DNA of 64,000 nt from Enterococcus gilvus ATCC BAA-350 (lineage in GTDB: Bacteria; Bacillota; Bacilli; Lactobacillales; Enterococcaceae). The notes beneath the pieces were generated by a model. That model saw nothing but the letters and a program-made list of their open reading frames with translations, ran no database searches and had not been told where the DNA came from. The position numbers were made by a program, and so were the translations under genes. Below are positions 1 to 8,027 of the stretch, piece after piece. The stretch lies in assembly GCF_000407545.1 (NCBI RefSeq), contig NZ_ASWH01000001.1:2936001-3000000 (forward strand). Direction: 5' to 3'. How positions within the stretch are numbered: position 1 is the first letter of the stretch; the number at the start of each line of letters is the position of its first letter.

Positions 1-349
1 CTTGATATGCGTCGCTTTGCATGACTTCCGCGTAACTATGACCAATCAGTCGATCCAGCTCTCCTTGATCGGTGTAGGTCAAGTCAAAACCGGCATAGGT
101 CCCAGCCGGCAGCTCGAATTCTGAAGGACGCGTCTTTTCAGTATCACTATTTCCGATCAAATAGCATTGGTCCCCATTGATCACAGCATTCACTGCGTAC
201 AGGTCCCCTTCGATTTTTGACGCGTATTCCTCTTTTGCCCGCATCTTCTGTTTGCTCATTTCTATCAATTCATCCGGCGAATCCATCGAGTGCAGCGTTG
301 TGATCCACCCGTGAATCGTCAGATCGTCTCTTTCAACTAGCTTCAACAT
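1..349 (-). CDS. GyrI-like effector-binding domain protein, partial (C-terminus outside window)
   Basis: The gene enters from the left edge, so only the first 116 residues are visible. It starts with ATG at 349 after a GAAGG-type ribosome binding site. Residues 80-88 read LPAGTYAGF, followed by an acidic/hydrophobic stretch, which resembles the 'iPagkYavf' segment of GyrI-like/AraC effector-binding domains that bind small molecules or gyrase. There is no helix-turn-helix in the visible part, so it looks like a stand-alone ligand-binding domain. Family placement is by motif only; the missing C-terminus prevents a firm call. Confidence 0.5.
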   Translation of the reverse strand, partial: MLKLVERDDLTIHGWITTLHSMDSPDELIEMSKQKMRAKEEYASKIEGDLYAVNAVINGDQCYLIGNSDTEKTRPSEFELPAGTYAGFDLTYTDQGELDRLIGHSYAEVMQSDAYQ

Positions 350-435
350 CACTAAGCGCCTTCTTTCTTTTCATATAATTGACCAGCAACCCTTCGTTTC
401 TCAAAGAAAACCAGAGAGTCATCCATTACAGGCTA

Positions 436-464
436 AATATATGCCCCTTATTTCCCCAATGCAA
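436..464 (-). promoter_or_regulatory. Sigma-A-type promoter for the GyrI-like gene
   Basis: On the minus strand TTGCAT (464-459), a 17-bp spacer and TATATT (441-436) lie about 90 bp upstream of the ATG at 349. The spacing is ideal and both boxes are near consensus. The rest of the 350-701 gap holds the LytTR control region described separately. Confidence 0.55.
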
Positions 465-584
465 TAAAAACGCTTACTGACGTCTGTTCCTAACTTGATG
501 ATAGAATCCTCACTTCAAGTATACTAGAGCGCGTCGCTTTCATCGCTGCTTTTTTCCGCAAGGAATGTTTGACAGCCTGCTTTT

Positions 585-655
585 TTGCAACAAATGGTTG
601 TTTTCTTGCAACAAACGAAAAAAAGATTCTTTCTCCGCAAAAACCTTGCTATGCT
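585..655 (+). promoter_or_regulatory. Putative LytTR operator (two direct repeats) and promoter
   Basis: TTGCAACAAA occurs at 585-594 and again at 606-615, exactly 21 bp apart start to start, i.e. two helical turns. LytTR proteins bind pairs of short direct repeats with about this periodicity. A -10 box TATGCT lies at 650-655, with only a poor -35 (TTCTTT, 627-632) 12 bp downstream of the second repeat, as expected for a promoter that needs an activator. The downstream gene encodes a LytTR protein, so autoregulation is the natural inference. Confidence 0.55.
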
Positions 656-701
656 AGGTTCATGAAAGAGAGACATACAGAAAACAAAAGGAGGAGAATG
701 A

Positions 702-1154
702 GTGAACATCCACTTCACTTGGGTAAAAGAAAAAGCCGTAAATGAAATAGATATCTTCGCACATCCAGAAAACAAACAACAATTGCTTCAACTTGAAAAA
801 CAACTCCAGCAGGAAAAGGCGCTCATCGCCATCGATCCAAAAAACAATCGTTCCGTCAAACTGCCCATGAGTCAAGTCGTTGCCTTTGAAACGATGGGAC
901 ACCTTGTACAGGTAACGTTGTGTGATCAGCGTACGTATCTTTTACAAAAACGACTCAAGGAATTGAGCGGACTCGAAAGTCTGAATTTTTACCGTATCAA
1001 TAATTCGCAGATTTTAAACTTAACGACCGTTCAAGCGTTTCAACTAGGCGAGCACGCGCGCTTAGAGGTCCACACGAAAACAAATGCCGTGTATGTCGTC
1101 AGCCGCCACTATGCCAAAAAAATTAAGGAGAGACTCTCATGTACAAACAATTAA
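702..1154 (+). CDS. LytTR-domain DNA-binding transcriptional regulator
   Basis: This 150-residue protein has a short N-terminal region (1-45) and a LytTR DNA-binding domain (about 45-145), with the typical 'RTYLLQKRLKELSGL' helix and 'FYRINNSQILNL' strand region. There is no receiver domain, so it is a stand-alone LytTR regulator, not a phosphorelay response regulator. The start is GTG at 702, six bases after GGAGG; an ATG at 698 opens only a 15-codon frame. It overlaps the following DUF3021 membrane gene by 16 bp, the usual LytTR-DUF3021 pair in which the membrane protein is thought to restrain the regulator. Direct repeats upstream suggest it controls itself. Confidence 0.85.
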   Translation: MNIHFTWVKEKAVNEIDIFAHPENKQQLLQLEKQLQQEKALIAIDPKNNRSVKLPMSQVVAFETMGHLVQVTLCDQRTYLLQKRLKELSGLESLNFYRINNSQILNLTTVQAFQLGEHARLEVHTKTNAVYVVSRHYAKKIKERLSCTNN

Positions 1155-1549
1155 AAAATAATTTCTTTCAAGCTGCTTTCGGATCATTGGTTTGGGTCAC
1201 ACTGCTTTGCTCGTTCACCGATCTTTTTTCCCAGGTCGCCTTTAGCTACTTCTGGCATCTGATCGCCATCAGCCTAATCATCGGCTCGGTATTCGGCATA
1301 CTGTATCCTTATTTGTGGAGCTACGCGACCTTGAAAGCACCTCTTATGATCCTGATATGTACAGTGATCAATACGTTGTGCGGATTTGCTTGTGTGTATT
1401 TATATTCCCCTCAAATGTTTGAGCTGGTTCGCCCCTTCTTCTTTGCAGTATTGCTGTTGACGTTGGTTTTACACATCCTAATGTTCTATTTTTATTCCAA
1501 GTACGAGAATAAAAAAATGGCCATGACATTGAATCGCTTGCATCATTAA
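1139..1549 (+). CDS. DUF3021 family membrane protein
   Basis: The 136-residue protein has four hydrophobic segments (about 12-32, 38-60, 66-90 and 98-118), matching the small four-helix DUF3021 family. It begins at ATG 1139, 6 bases after AAGGAGAG, inside the end of the LytTR gene, so the two are translationally coupled. DUF3021 proteins paired with LytTR regulators act as membrane partners that inhibit or sense for them; that role here rests on gene pairing. A strong terminator follows directly. Confidence 0.75.
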   Translation: MYKQLKNNFFQAAFGSLVWVTLLCSFTDLFSQVAFSYFWHLIAISLIIGSVFGILYPYLWSYATLKAPLMILICTVINTLCGFACVYLYSPQMFELVRPFFFAVLLLTLVLHILMFYFYSKYENKKMAMTLNRLHH

Positions 1550-1553
1550 AAAA

Positions 1554-1585
1554 AAATCCCCGGCTTGAACCCAAGCTGGGGATTT
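1554..1585. terminator. Bidirectional intrinsic terminator
   Basis: AAATCCCC and GGGGATTT arms flank an inner GGCTTG/CAAGCT pairing, with A- and T-rich flanks. It sits between the converging DUF3021 and DsrE-like genes and can serve both. Confidence 0.8.
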
Positions 1586-1593
1586 CTTGCTCT

Positions 1594-1914
1594 TTAAAAC
1601 GTGACGACTTTGTCTGCCCATTCCACCATTTCGACACAATCGACCATTGTTGAGATCGGACAAGACGTTTGTTCTTCTAACTGCCGAGAGTTTAAACACG
1701 TCCCGCAGGCCAGCAATTCGCCCCCTTGCTCCGTCAGCTTCTTCATTTGCGCAGGCACATCGTACGCCTCATCCTCGATACTTTCGACTTCTACCGCTTC
1801 CCCCATCAAGAAAAATTTCACGTGATGCCCTTTGTTTAAGGCGGCTACTCCAAACCGAAACGCGTTCCACGCTTTCTCATGTTCCTTTGTCTCCAAAATG
1901 ATCGCTACGTTCAT
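1594..1914 (-). CDS. DsrE/DsrF-like sulfur-relay family protein
   Basis: The 106-residue cytosolic protein has the small alpha/beta fold pattern of DsrE-like proteins: an N-terminal hydrophobic strand (VAIILET), a second strand (HHVKFFLMGEAV) and a C-terminal cysteine pair in ACGTCLNSR (about 69-77), plus Cys near 85 and 93. Members carry persulfides or interact with sulfur-transfer enzymes; single-gene members in Firmicutes are poorly understood. It is monocistronic, facing a shared terminator, and starts at ATG 1914 after GGAGGG. Confidence 0.7.
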   Translation of the reverse strand: MNVAIILETKEHEKAWNAFRFGVAALNKGHHVKFFLMGEAVEVESIEDEAYDVPAQMKKLTEQGGELLACGTCLNSRQLEEQTSCPISTMVDCVEMVEWADKVVTF

Positions 1915-2017
1915 TTTATTCCCTCCTTCGTCTGCTTGCTGGTTCCTCTCTTAAAGTATAGCGGTTTCACAAATCAAAGACAATCGCCGCAAAGACGCGT
2001 CGTCTCCTCGCTAAAAA

Positions 2018-2051
2018 AAAGACACCCGCCGATTTAGGAGGATGTCTTGAG
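2018..2051 (-). terminator. Intrinsic terminator of the hydrolase/signal peptidase operon
   Basis: On the minus strand a hairpin with arms AAGACATCCTCC and GGCGGGTGTCTT (one wobble, one mismatch) is followed by a run of nine T residues. It lies 12 bp past the coiled-coil gene stop and closes the operon 6797 to 2063. Confidence 0.75.
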
Positions 2052-2062
2052 GCGTCACAAAA

Positions 2063-3187
2063 TTATTTTTCAAAATTGATCAACTTATTATTTGTTACAT
2101 CTTCTTGCATTTTTCCTTGCGCAAGGATATTTACTCGAGTTTGTAACTCTTCATACATAGAAAGAACCGATTGGCGAGATTCATTGACTTCTTCAGAGAT
2201 TTCTTTGGCTTGCTCATTGATCGTCGCCAATTCATTTTTGGCTTCTTCAATGATCCGATACGCTTCCATCTTTGATTTTTCAACCATCCGATTGGCTTGT
2301 TTCCGAGCGGTGATCAAGACCTCCCCGATTTCTTGTTGGGTCGAAGTCGCCTCTTGCTTCAGCTCCGCATTTTCCGCAGCTAATCCAGCCATTTTTTCCC
2401 GCAGCTCTGCTAATTCCTTTTCATAGCGCTCATTGGCTGCCTGTTCTTCCGACATTTGATCGATCGCTTGATCCTTTTCGACGATTACTTTGTCCAGTTG
2501 AGAATATTGTTCATCCTTTTCATTGATCTCAACTAGCAATTCGTTGATCTGCGCTTCTAGCTGATGGATTTTTTCCAGACGTTGGACTTCTTCGTCTTTT
2601 TGCTGAGCAATCAAGGCCTGATGCTCTTCATGGATCTCTTGCAGTTCCTGTTCGACGGTCGCCAGATGGGCAACAGAATTTCTTAATTTCTCGTTTTCTT
2701 CCTGCACTTGCTCTAATTGCTGCTTCAAGTTGTCTAATTCCTGTGTCTCTTTCAGACGCTGGACTTCTTGCCGTGCACGCTGGACTTCGGCTTCCAGGTC
2801 TTGAATCTGCCGCCGATTTTGGGCTTTTTCCTCGCCCATTCGTAAAACAGATTGCCGATAGTTTTCATTTTCTTTTGTCAGCTGCTGTGTTTGTGCCGCC
2901 GACTCTTTTTTGTACTTTTGCAGCACCTGCTCTTTTTCAAAAATCAATCGCTTCAATTCTTTGATCTCTTCTGCTTGCCTTTCCGGCGACTCAGGAACGG
3001 TGTTGTCAGAGACCATTTTTAATGTCGGCGCAGGTTTTGCTTGTAAGTGCGCTTGTGAGTGCGCTTGGGCCTGCGGCTGGACATGGGTCGGTGTGTCAGT
3101 TTCCACTTTCTCTTCAGGAACGGAATTGATCTCATCGATAATGTTTTTATTGAAAAACCATCCGTTCTTTTTTTGCTGTGCTACCAT
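2063..3187 (-). CDS. Long coiled-coil protein with DivIVA-like C-terminal segment
   Basis: This 374-residue protein has no signal peptide or membrane span. Residues 1-70 are polar and contain a Gln/Ala/His-rich stretch; from about 70 to 290 the sequence is almost continuous heptad-rich coiled coil dominated by Glu, Gln, Lys and Leu. Residues about 290-350 (e.g. SKMEAYRIIEEAK) resemble the C-terminal coiled-coil region of DivIVA/GpsB-type scaffolds, but the N-terminal membrane-curvature motif of DivIVA is not apparent. It is last in a four-gene operon, 18 bp after the membrane protein gene. A cytosolic scaffold tied to the envelope is an inference from context; I do not recognise the family. 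Confidence 0.6.
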   Translation of the reverse strand: MVAQQKKNGWFFNKNIIDEINSVPEEKVETDTPTHVQPQAQAHSQAHLQAKPAPTLKMVSDNTVPESPERQAEEIKELKRLIFEKEQVLQKYKKESAAQTQQLTKENENYRQSVLRMGEEKAQNRRQIQDLEAEVQRARQEVQRLKETQELDNLKQQLEQVQEENEKLRNSVAHLATVEQELQEIHEEHQALIAQQKDEEVQRLEKIHQLEAQINELLVEINEKDEQYSQLDKVIVEKDQAIDQMSEEQAANERYEKELAELREKMAGLAAENAELKQEATSTQQEIGEVLITARKQANRMVEKSKMEAYRIIEEAKNELATINEQAKEISEEVNESRQSVLSMYEELQTRVNILAQGKMQEDVTNNKLINFEK

Positions 3188-3205
3188 CTTTTTCCCTTCT
3201 TTCCG

Positions 3206-3946
3206 TTAGTCTTCTTGGATCATCGCAAATTTATCTTCTCCATTCTCACGAGAGAAAGTGCAGCTATAATCTTGCGTTTGTTTCTCCCCATCCCTTACAT
3301 TCAGTTGGAACGTGATTTGTGTCAGATTCGATACCCCCTCTGCTTCAGCAGCAAAGGCCTTGATATTTTCTTTGATCTGTTTCCGATTGGCTTCGCTGGT
3401 CAAATCGCCAGCCAAAGCAATGTTCAACGTTTGAGTCGGTATATCTAAGACGATCAGTGTCGTCGGTAAACCAAAGTAAGGACTGAGTTTATTCGAAAGG
3501 TCGCTTTCCATCGTGTATTGCGTCTCGCGACTTTCTTCGGAGAACAATTCCTTCCAAGAATAGTCTTGTAAGCCGATGCCCTCTGGCGGGTACTCTTTGA
3601 CCGGTAGTTTATTGACCAATTTTTTTTGTTCCTTTTTCATCAATTGTAACTCATCCTTCAACAGACTGTTCTGCTCGTTTAATGCATAGAGCTGCTCCTG
3701 TGTTTGGGAGGTCTTATAGGTGGTCAAAAGTATCCCCAGTGCTAAACAGAAGGTAATGAACAGCAGCGACGATACGTGTTTGGCTTGCTGGATCTGCTTG
3801 ACGTAATCCAGCTTTCGCTGAAATGTCACCGAAGCATCTCTTGGCGGTTTGATCATCTGCAGCCGGACATTGATAATCATTCGAAATCCCCACACGAGGA
3901 GTGCTAGAATGATAAGTCCAATGCAGATCCAATTAATGATCATCAC
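3206..3946 (-). CDS. Bitopic/ditopic membrane protein of unknown function
   Basis: The 246-residue protein has a transmembrane segment at about 4-22, a basic cytosolic loop (25-55), a second span at about 58-76, then a short coiled coil (80-110) and a C-terminal domain of about 130 residues predicted outside the membrane. I recognise no family. It lies between signal peptidase I (15-bp gap) and the coiled-coil gene (18-bp gap), so it is co-transcribed with a cell-wall hydrolase. The first codon could be GTG at 3946 or ATG at 3943; AAGGGG upstream fits either. Confidence 0.6.
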   Translation of the reverse strand: MMIINWICIGLIILALLVWGFRMIINVRLQMIKPPRDASVTFQRKLDYVKQIQQAKHVSSLLFITFCLALGILLTTYKTSQTQEQLYALNEQNSLLKDELQLMKKEQKKLVNKLPVKEYPPEGIGLQDYSWKELFSEESRETQYTMESDLSNKLSPYFGLPTTLIVLDIPTQTLNIALAGDLTSEANRKQIKENIKAFAAEAEGVSNLTQITFQLNVRDGEKQTQDYSCTFSRENGEDKFAMIQED

Positions 3947-3961
3947 GTGTTTTCCCCTTTT

Positions 3962-4543
3962 CTATTCGTTATTCGGACGAGCAAGATGGATCGCTGGAAA
4001 GCGAAATTGGACGGTCCCTTCGATGGCTTTTCGATGGACAAATCCAAAAGTCCGACTGTCTTTAGAAACATCCACATGATCACCGATCACAAAATAGACC
4101 TCTTCTGGAATGGTGTTGAGTGTTTGAAATTCCTCCGCCACCGTTGGTGAAAGCTGATACGTGTAGGTCGTTTCAAAATCTCCCTGCTCTCCCAGGTCCA
4201 ACACCATTCGTTCATTTCGTATAAAGATCTTGTCGCCAGGCAGCCCAATCACGCGTTTGACAAACATGCCCTCTTCATTTCGGACAGAAAATGCAACGAT
4301 GTCGTAGCGCTGGATCAGCGTCTTCTTTTTTACGAGAACCTGATCCTTTTCAGTCAATGTCGGTGTCATGGACGTTCCTGAGATCGTGTGGACGCTGTAA
4401 TGCTTTTGCACTTGTCCTCTCACTACAAGCAGCAGCGTTACAGACAGGAGAACTAGGACCACCACCGTCAAAAGCTTGTTTCTCCTGTCATTTGGCGAAT
4501 CTTCTGCGTGTCCATAGTGCGTATTTGCCACGAGTGATGGCAC
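3962..4543 (-). CDS. lepB: Signal peptidase I (S26 family)
   Basis: The 193-residue protein has one N-terminal membrane anchor (about 24-42) and the S26 catalytic boxes: SGTSMTPTL (nucleophilic Ser, box B), VKRVIGLPGD (general-base Lys, box D) and IGDHVDVSKDSR (box E). It cleaves signal peptides from exported pre-proteins at the outer membrane face. It starts four bases after the stop of the secreted hydrolase gene, an unusual place for a housekeeping leader peptidase and suggestive of a dedicated role. The start is uncertain: GTG at 4543 lies almost on top of an AAAGGG, and GTG at 4531 is the alternative. Confidence 0.9.
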   Translation of the reverse strand: MPSLVANTHYGHAEDSPNDRRNKLLTVVVLVLLSVTLLLVVRGQVQKHYSVHTISGTSMTPTLTEKDQVLVKKKTLIQRYDIVAFSVRNEEGMFVKRVIGLPGDKIFIRNERMVLDLGEQGDFETTYTYQLSPTVAEEFQTLNTIPEEVYFVIGDHVDVSKDSRTFGFVHRKAIEGTVQFRFPAIHLARPNNE

Positions 4544-4547
4544 CCCT

Positions 4548-6797
4548 TTATTTTGCTTTGATATACGTAACTAAATCTGATTTCGCTAAATTCGCATCAA
4601 TGACGCGATAAGAAATGACTGTTCCCCCATAAACATTGCCTTCCGAGATCAAGATCCCCTCCGGCTTGACTGCTTCAACAAACGCCACGTGTCCGTAACG
4701 AGGGTCTGAGCCTGCGGTGCCTGGTGTAAAGGAGATCAACCAGCCGGCTTTCGGTTCGCGACTGACTTCATACCCCAGAGCTTTTCCTTTTGCTCCCCAT
4801 TCTCCGCCGTTGCCCATGAAATCATCCACGCTCTTGCCTAGCTGCTTCACCCGATTAAAGGCATACCAAGTACATTGGCCGACTGGATAAGAGCCCGACG
4901 TGTTGTAATTTACGCCATTATAATCTGGATAACGCATCAGAGAACGGTATTCTGCTGGGATTTCTGCTTTTCCTTTAATGAAGACGCCGGAGGATTGATC
5001 CACCTTCGGACGGTCATATTGCGTCAAATGGTACACAGCAATGATCGAATTCAGCTTTCTATTATAAGAAGTATCGGTAGCGTAGGTGCCCGTCAAGGCT
5101 TGGGTCGACCGCAAATAATTCTTTGCCGTAGAGCGCCAGGTCTTTTGGTAATAGCCGTCATTTCCAGAGATCCCGCCCCGCAGCAACTGCACATAATCCC
5201 CTAATGAGGCTGCATAATTCGGGTATTTTCGGAACGCCGAATTGATCGAATAGAGCGCGCCATTTCCGCGGTCTTCTTGCGTCGCCATCGAAACGGCTTG
5301 TCCTTGGTAGGTACCTTTGATCCCAAAGAGATTGTGATTCGGCGGCAAGGACAGTCCGCTAGTCCCCGAACTGCTCTCTAACAAGGCTTGCGCGATCATC
5401 ACGGACGCAAAAACATCGTATTCCTGTCCCAGCTTGCGAGCGTCTTCTGCGACCTTTGAAATAAAGGTCTTCGCCCCTTCATTTTCAGTAAAATTGTGGG
5501 ACGCCGGATACTCTTTCAAGATCGTCTGACCATATTCTGTCAGCGTCACGTCTGGCAAAGGCTGAACGAATAGCTCGTCTTCCATCGACATCGGCTGAAG
5601 AACGACCTGCCGCTGCTTTTCTTTTTTATCGGTTTTCTTTTCTTTTTCCTTATTCTCTGCGTTCGATTTCGCTGTTTCCGTTGGTTCGGCAGAGGCCTCC
5701 ACGTCGACATCTTCGACAGTCAAGTAATACTCTTTGCCGATAGACACGCCCACTACTTTTAGCTGGTCTTTTTTCTTTTGATAGAGCAGACTGCCGGCGC
5801 TGATCTCATCCTTCATCTTCACAGGTGTTCCTGCGGTCTCGATCGCGAAAAGGTCTTGGTAGAGAGTAGCCGCCAATTGTTCAGCAGTGAATTCTGCGGT
5901 CTGCTCTTTCCCTAGCTTTTTGATCCCGTCGTAGATCAAGGCTGCTTGCGCTTTATTCTCAATGCTCGAAAGCAGCGGCAATTCATAGCCCTTCAGATCT
6001 GACTGTGCCACTTCCGACGTCTTCAGATCACTCGGCAGCTGCAAAGTGCTAGTCTCCGAGAATGCGTCAGGTGTCTCTTGAGTGATCGCCGGGCTCGTCT
6101 GAACATTCGGCTCGCTTGGTGCAGGCGGTGCTTGCACCTGCTGCGGCGGTACATCACTAGGTGTTGGCGGACTAGGTTGCGGATCTTCCTGACTAGCGCT
6201 TGGCGTCGTAGAAGACGGGGGCGTTCCCGTACCACTTGACCAACCGCCGCTTGTGCTACTGCTCGTACTCGGCGTCCCCGTACCGGCACTTGACGTCGAG
6301 GGTTGTTCTGTCGACGGCGTTGTGCTGCTCGTAGTCGATGTTTGAGGTTGGCTGGTCGTAGTGCTGGTACTGCTCTCGCTTGCCGAGCTGCCAACACTTG
6401 AACTTTCTTTACTCGTACTTTCACTTGATGGTTGTTCGACCGTGCTGCTTTCCGGTGTTGCCTCCTCCGCAGGTTCCTTCGGCGGCACCGTCTCTTCCGC
6501 CGGCTGCTCGACCGGCACTTCTGGCACCGCAGCAGACTCCGCTGCGGGGGGCTCTGGTGCAGGATTTTCCGGCGCTGGCGCAGGTTCTGGTGCCGGCGCT
6601 TCTGATGGCGGCTCCGGTGCTGGAACGGCTGGCGCTGGCGCTTCCACAGGTGCAGCGACCGAACTTTCTGGCACAGTCGTCTCAACAATGGCGGATTCTT
6701 GAAGCAGTTCGTCTGCTTTCAATGCTCCGCTGCGCAGGCTGGCAACTCCCCAACAAACTACTGCTGCCCCGCAAATGACCATAACAATCTTTTTCAT
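4548..6797 (-). CDS. Secreted peptidoglycan hydrolase: GH73 glucosaminidase plus CHAP domain
   Basis: The 749-residue protein has a signal peptide (1-29) and a very long low-complexity region rich in Pro, Glu, Ala, then Ser/Thr (about 30-260), likely a wall-spanning linker. A middle region (260-420) is unclassified. A glucosaminidase (GH73) domain follows at about 430-610 with the catalytic-Glu segment ALLESSSG and the 'HNLFGIKG' motif. A CHAP amidase/endopeptidase domain ends the protein, with Cys642 (GQCTWYAF) and His703 (YGHVAF). It should cut glycan strands and stem peptides outside the cell. It heads an operon with signal peptidase I. There is no LPXTG or LysM anchor. Confidence 0.88.
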   Translation of the reverse strand: MKKIVMVICGAAVVCWGVASLRSGALKADELLQESAIVETTVPESSVAAPVEAPAPAVPAPEPPSEAPAPEPAPAPENPAPEPPAAESAAVPEVPVEQPAEETVPPKEPAEEATPESSTVEQPSSESTSKESSSVGSSASESSTSTTTSQPQTSTTSSTTPSTEQPSTSSAGTGTPSTSSSTSGGWSSGTGTPPSSTTPSASQEDPQPSPPTPSDVPPQQVQAPPAPSEPNVQTSPAITQETPDAFSETSTLQLPSDLKTSEVAQSDLKGYELPLLSSIENKAQAALIYDGIKKLGKEQTAEFTAEQLAATLYQDLFAIETAGTPVKMKDEISAGSLLYQKKKDQLKVVGVSIGKEYYLTVEDVDVEASAEPTETAKSNAENKEKEKKTDKKEKQRQVVLQPMSMEDELFVQPLPDVTLTEYGQTILKEYPASHNFTENEGAKTFISKVAEDARKLGQEYDVFASVMIAQALLESSSGTSGLSLPPNHNLFGIKGTYQGQAVSMATQEDRGNGALYSINSAFRKYPNYAASLGDYVQLLRGGISGNDGYYQKTWRSTAKNYLRSTQALTGTYATDTSYNRKLNSIIAVYHLTQYDRPKVDQSSGVFIKGKAEIPAEYRSLMRYPDYNGVNYNTSGSYPVGQCTWYAFNRVKQLGKSVDDFMGNGGEWGAKGKALGYEVSREPKAGWLISFTPGTAGSDPRYGHVAFVEAVKPEGILISEGNVYGGTVISYRVIDANLAKSDLVTYIKAK

Positions 6798-6875
6798 GAA
6801 TAACTTCCCCTTCTTTCCTTCTTGAATCCCTAAAGCCTCTCTCTAGCTGTTGAAGACGATCAGTGAACTGAAAAA

Positions 6876-6911
6876 AATCAAGGATGCTGACACCAATCCG
6901 CATCCTTGATT
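6876..6911 (-). terminator. Intrinsic terminator upstream of the hydrolase gene (possible attenuator)
   Basis: Perfect 12-bp arms (6876-6887 and 6900-6911, GCATCCTTGATT type) with a 12-nt loop are followed on the minus strand by a T run. The hairpin ends about 80 bp before the hydrolase start, and I see no good -10 box between it and the start codon at 6797. Read-through control (attenuation) of the operon is therefore possible; the alternative is that it ends an unseen minus-strand transcript. Confidence 0.6.
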
Positions 6912-7503
6912 CCTTCTTCGATAATGATGCATCCCATCCATTACTTAAAAGTCCTTCAATGAGTGCTGATCATTCCCCACCGTTCATTCCTAACAGTGTA
7001 AGCTTAACCTGAACGTCCTCTTAGTTCTCTGACTTGCGGCATTTTCCCATCTATCAAGGAGAATGCGAAGAAACAGAGTCACTGATCGAGTCCCCCTCAC
7101 CCTTCAGCATGCTGTCACTATTAAAATTACAATGAACGGATTTCTTATGTAGGTTTGTTTTATAAACTTCTATGCTGCTTGGTTCTGGAAAAAATAGGCC
7201 GCAGTCCTTTCCCGCGACACGACCAGAAAGAACTAAAAATACCTTCATTGTACATACGAGTGGTTACACATATATTCTACCCGCATTCCCAAAGAATGTC
7301 TCAGCCATTTTTGCAATATAAAATTTAATTTTTGGGTAAAAACATCCGCAACTCAAGAGTGTATCCGCTTTCAACTTTACCGTAGCTTTACTCTTTAATC
7401 CTCGAAAACAGTCAAAATATCCAATAAAAAATAAATTCTTTTTTTTGCTCTTTTTATTCATTTTTTGGGTTATTCCTCAAGCAATATGTGTCTCGTCCAT
7501 TTC
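6912..7503. other. AT-rich intergenic region without a supported gene
   Basis: About 600 bp separating the minus-strand hydrolase operon from the plus-strand marR operon. Two minus-strand open frames of 64 and 65 codons (7054-7248, 7264-7461) lack ribosome binding sites and family resemblance, so I do not call them. The region presumably contains the hydrolase operon promoter, but I cannot point to a convincing one. Confidence 0.5.
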
Positions 7504-7538
7504 AAAACGTTGCACCCGCAACGTTTTTCTTTTATACT
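7504..7538 (+). promoter_or_regulatory. marR promoter with palindromic operator over the -35 box
   Basis: AAAACGTTGC (7504-7513) and GCAACGTTTT (7518-7527) form a perfect 10-bp inverted repeat with a 4-bp centre. The -35 box TTGCAC (7510-7515) lies inside it and is followed after 17 bp by TATACT (7533-7538). A MarR dimer bound to the palindrome would block RNA polymerase, giving autorepression of marR and the exporter genes. The hairpin could also act as a terminator for plus-strand transcription from upstream. Confidence 0.65.
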
Positions 7539-7583
7539 GTTAGATGCTTGTTTTAATCAGAACGTATCAAGGAGGAAAAATAG

Positions 7584-8018
7584 ATGGATTCTTTTGTAAA
7601 GATGGTCAATCGTATCTCACGGTTGTCCGCTCTTTATCGCGAAAAGGAGTTTAAAAAAATAGGCTTAGGCGAAATGCATCATGCTTATATTTTGACGGTC
7701 TGCGGAGAGCCGGGCATTTCTCAGGAGGAGCTGGCCTGCAAGATTTTTATCAACAAAAGCAACGTCGCCCGTCAAGTCGCTCAATTGGAACAAAAAGGAT
7801 TCATCCTTCGACAAAGCTGCGCCCGTGACGCACGCAAGCTGCGGCTTTTCCCAACCGAAAAAGCCGTGGCGTTGGCACCTAAAATTCGGGCGATCTTAGC
7901 CGATTGGAACCAACTGTTGCTAGACGAACTCTCGGTAGAACAGCAAGAAGCCGTATTGACGGGATTGCAGACGATCATGGAGAAGGCCGAAGCAGAAATG
8001 TGCAAAAAGGAGGAATGA
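7584..8018 (+). CDS. MarR family transcriptional regulator
   Basis: The 144-residue protein carries a winged helix-turn-helix at about 45-105 (GISQEELACKIFINKSNVARQ region) with flanking dimerisation helices, the normal MarR size and layout. MarR proteins release DNA on binding small, often phenolic or antibiotic-like ligands. It starts at ATG 7584 after AAGGAGG and is followed 9 bp later by the ABC exporter pair, so it probably represses them. The operator candidate at 7504-7527 supports autoregulation. Confidence 0.88.
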   Translation: MDSFVKMVNRISRLSALYREKEFKKIGLGEMHHAYILTVCGEPGISQEELACKIFINKSNVARQVAQLEQKGFILRQSCARDARKLRLFPTEKAVALAPKIRAILADWNQLLLDELSVEQQEAVLTGLQTIMEKAEAEMCKKEE

Positions 8019-8027
8019 CGAAGAACA

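Noticed and set aside
6023..6688. A 221-codon minus-strand open frame rich in Arg inside the hydrolase gene
   Set aside because: It is an out-of-frame shadow of the low-complexity Pro/Ser/Thr linker; its Arg-rich composition follows from the repeated codons and there is no ribosome binding site.
7054..7461. Two minus-strand frames of 64 and 65 codons in the gap before marR
   Set aside because: No ribosome binding sites, no recognisable family, and composition typical of AT-rich non-coding DNA.
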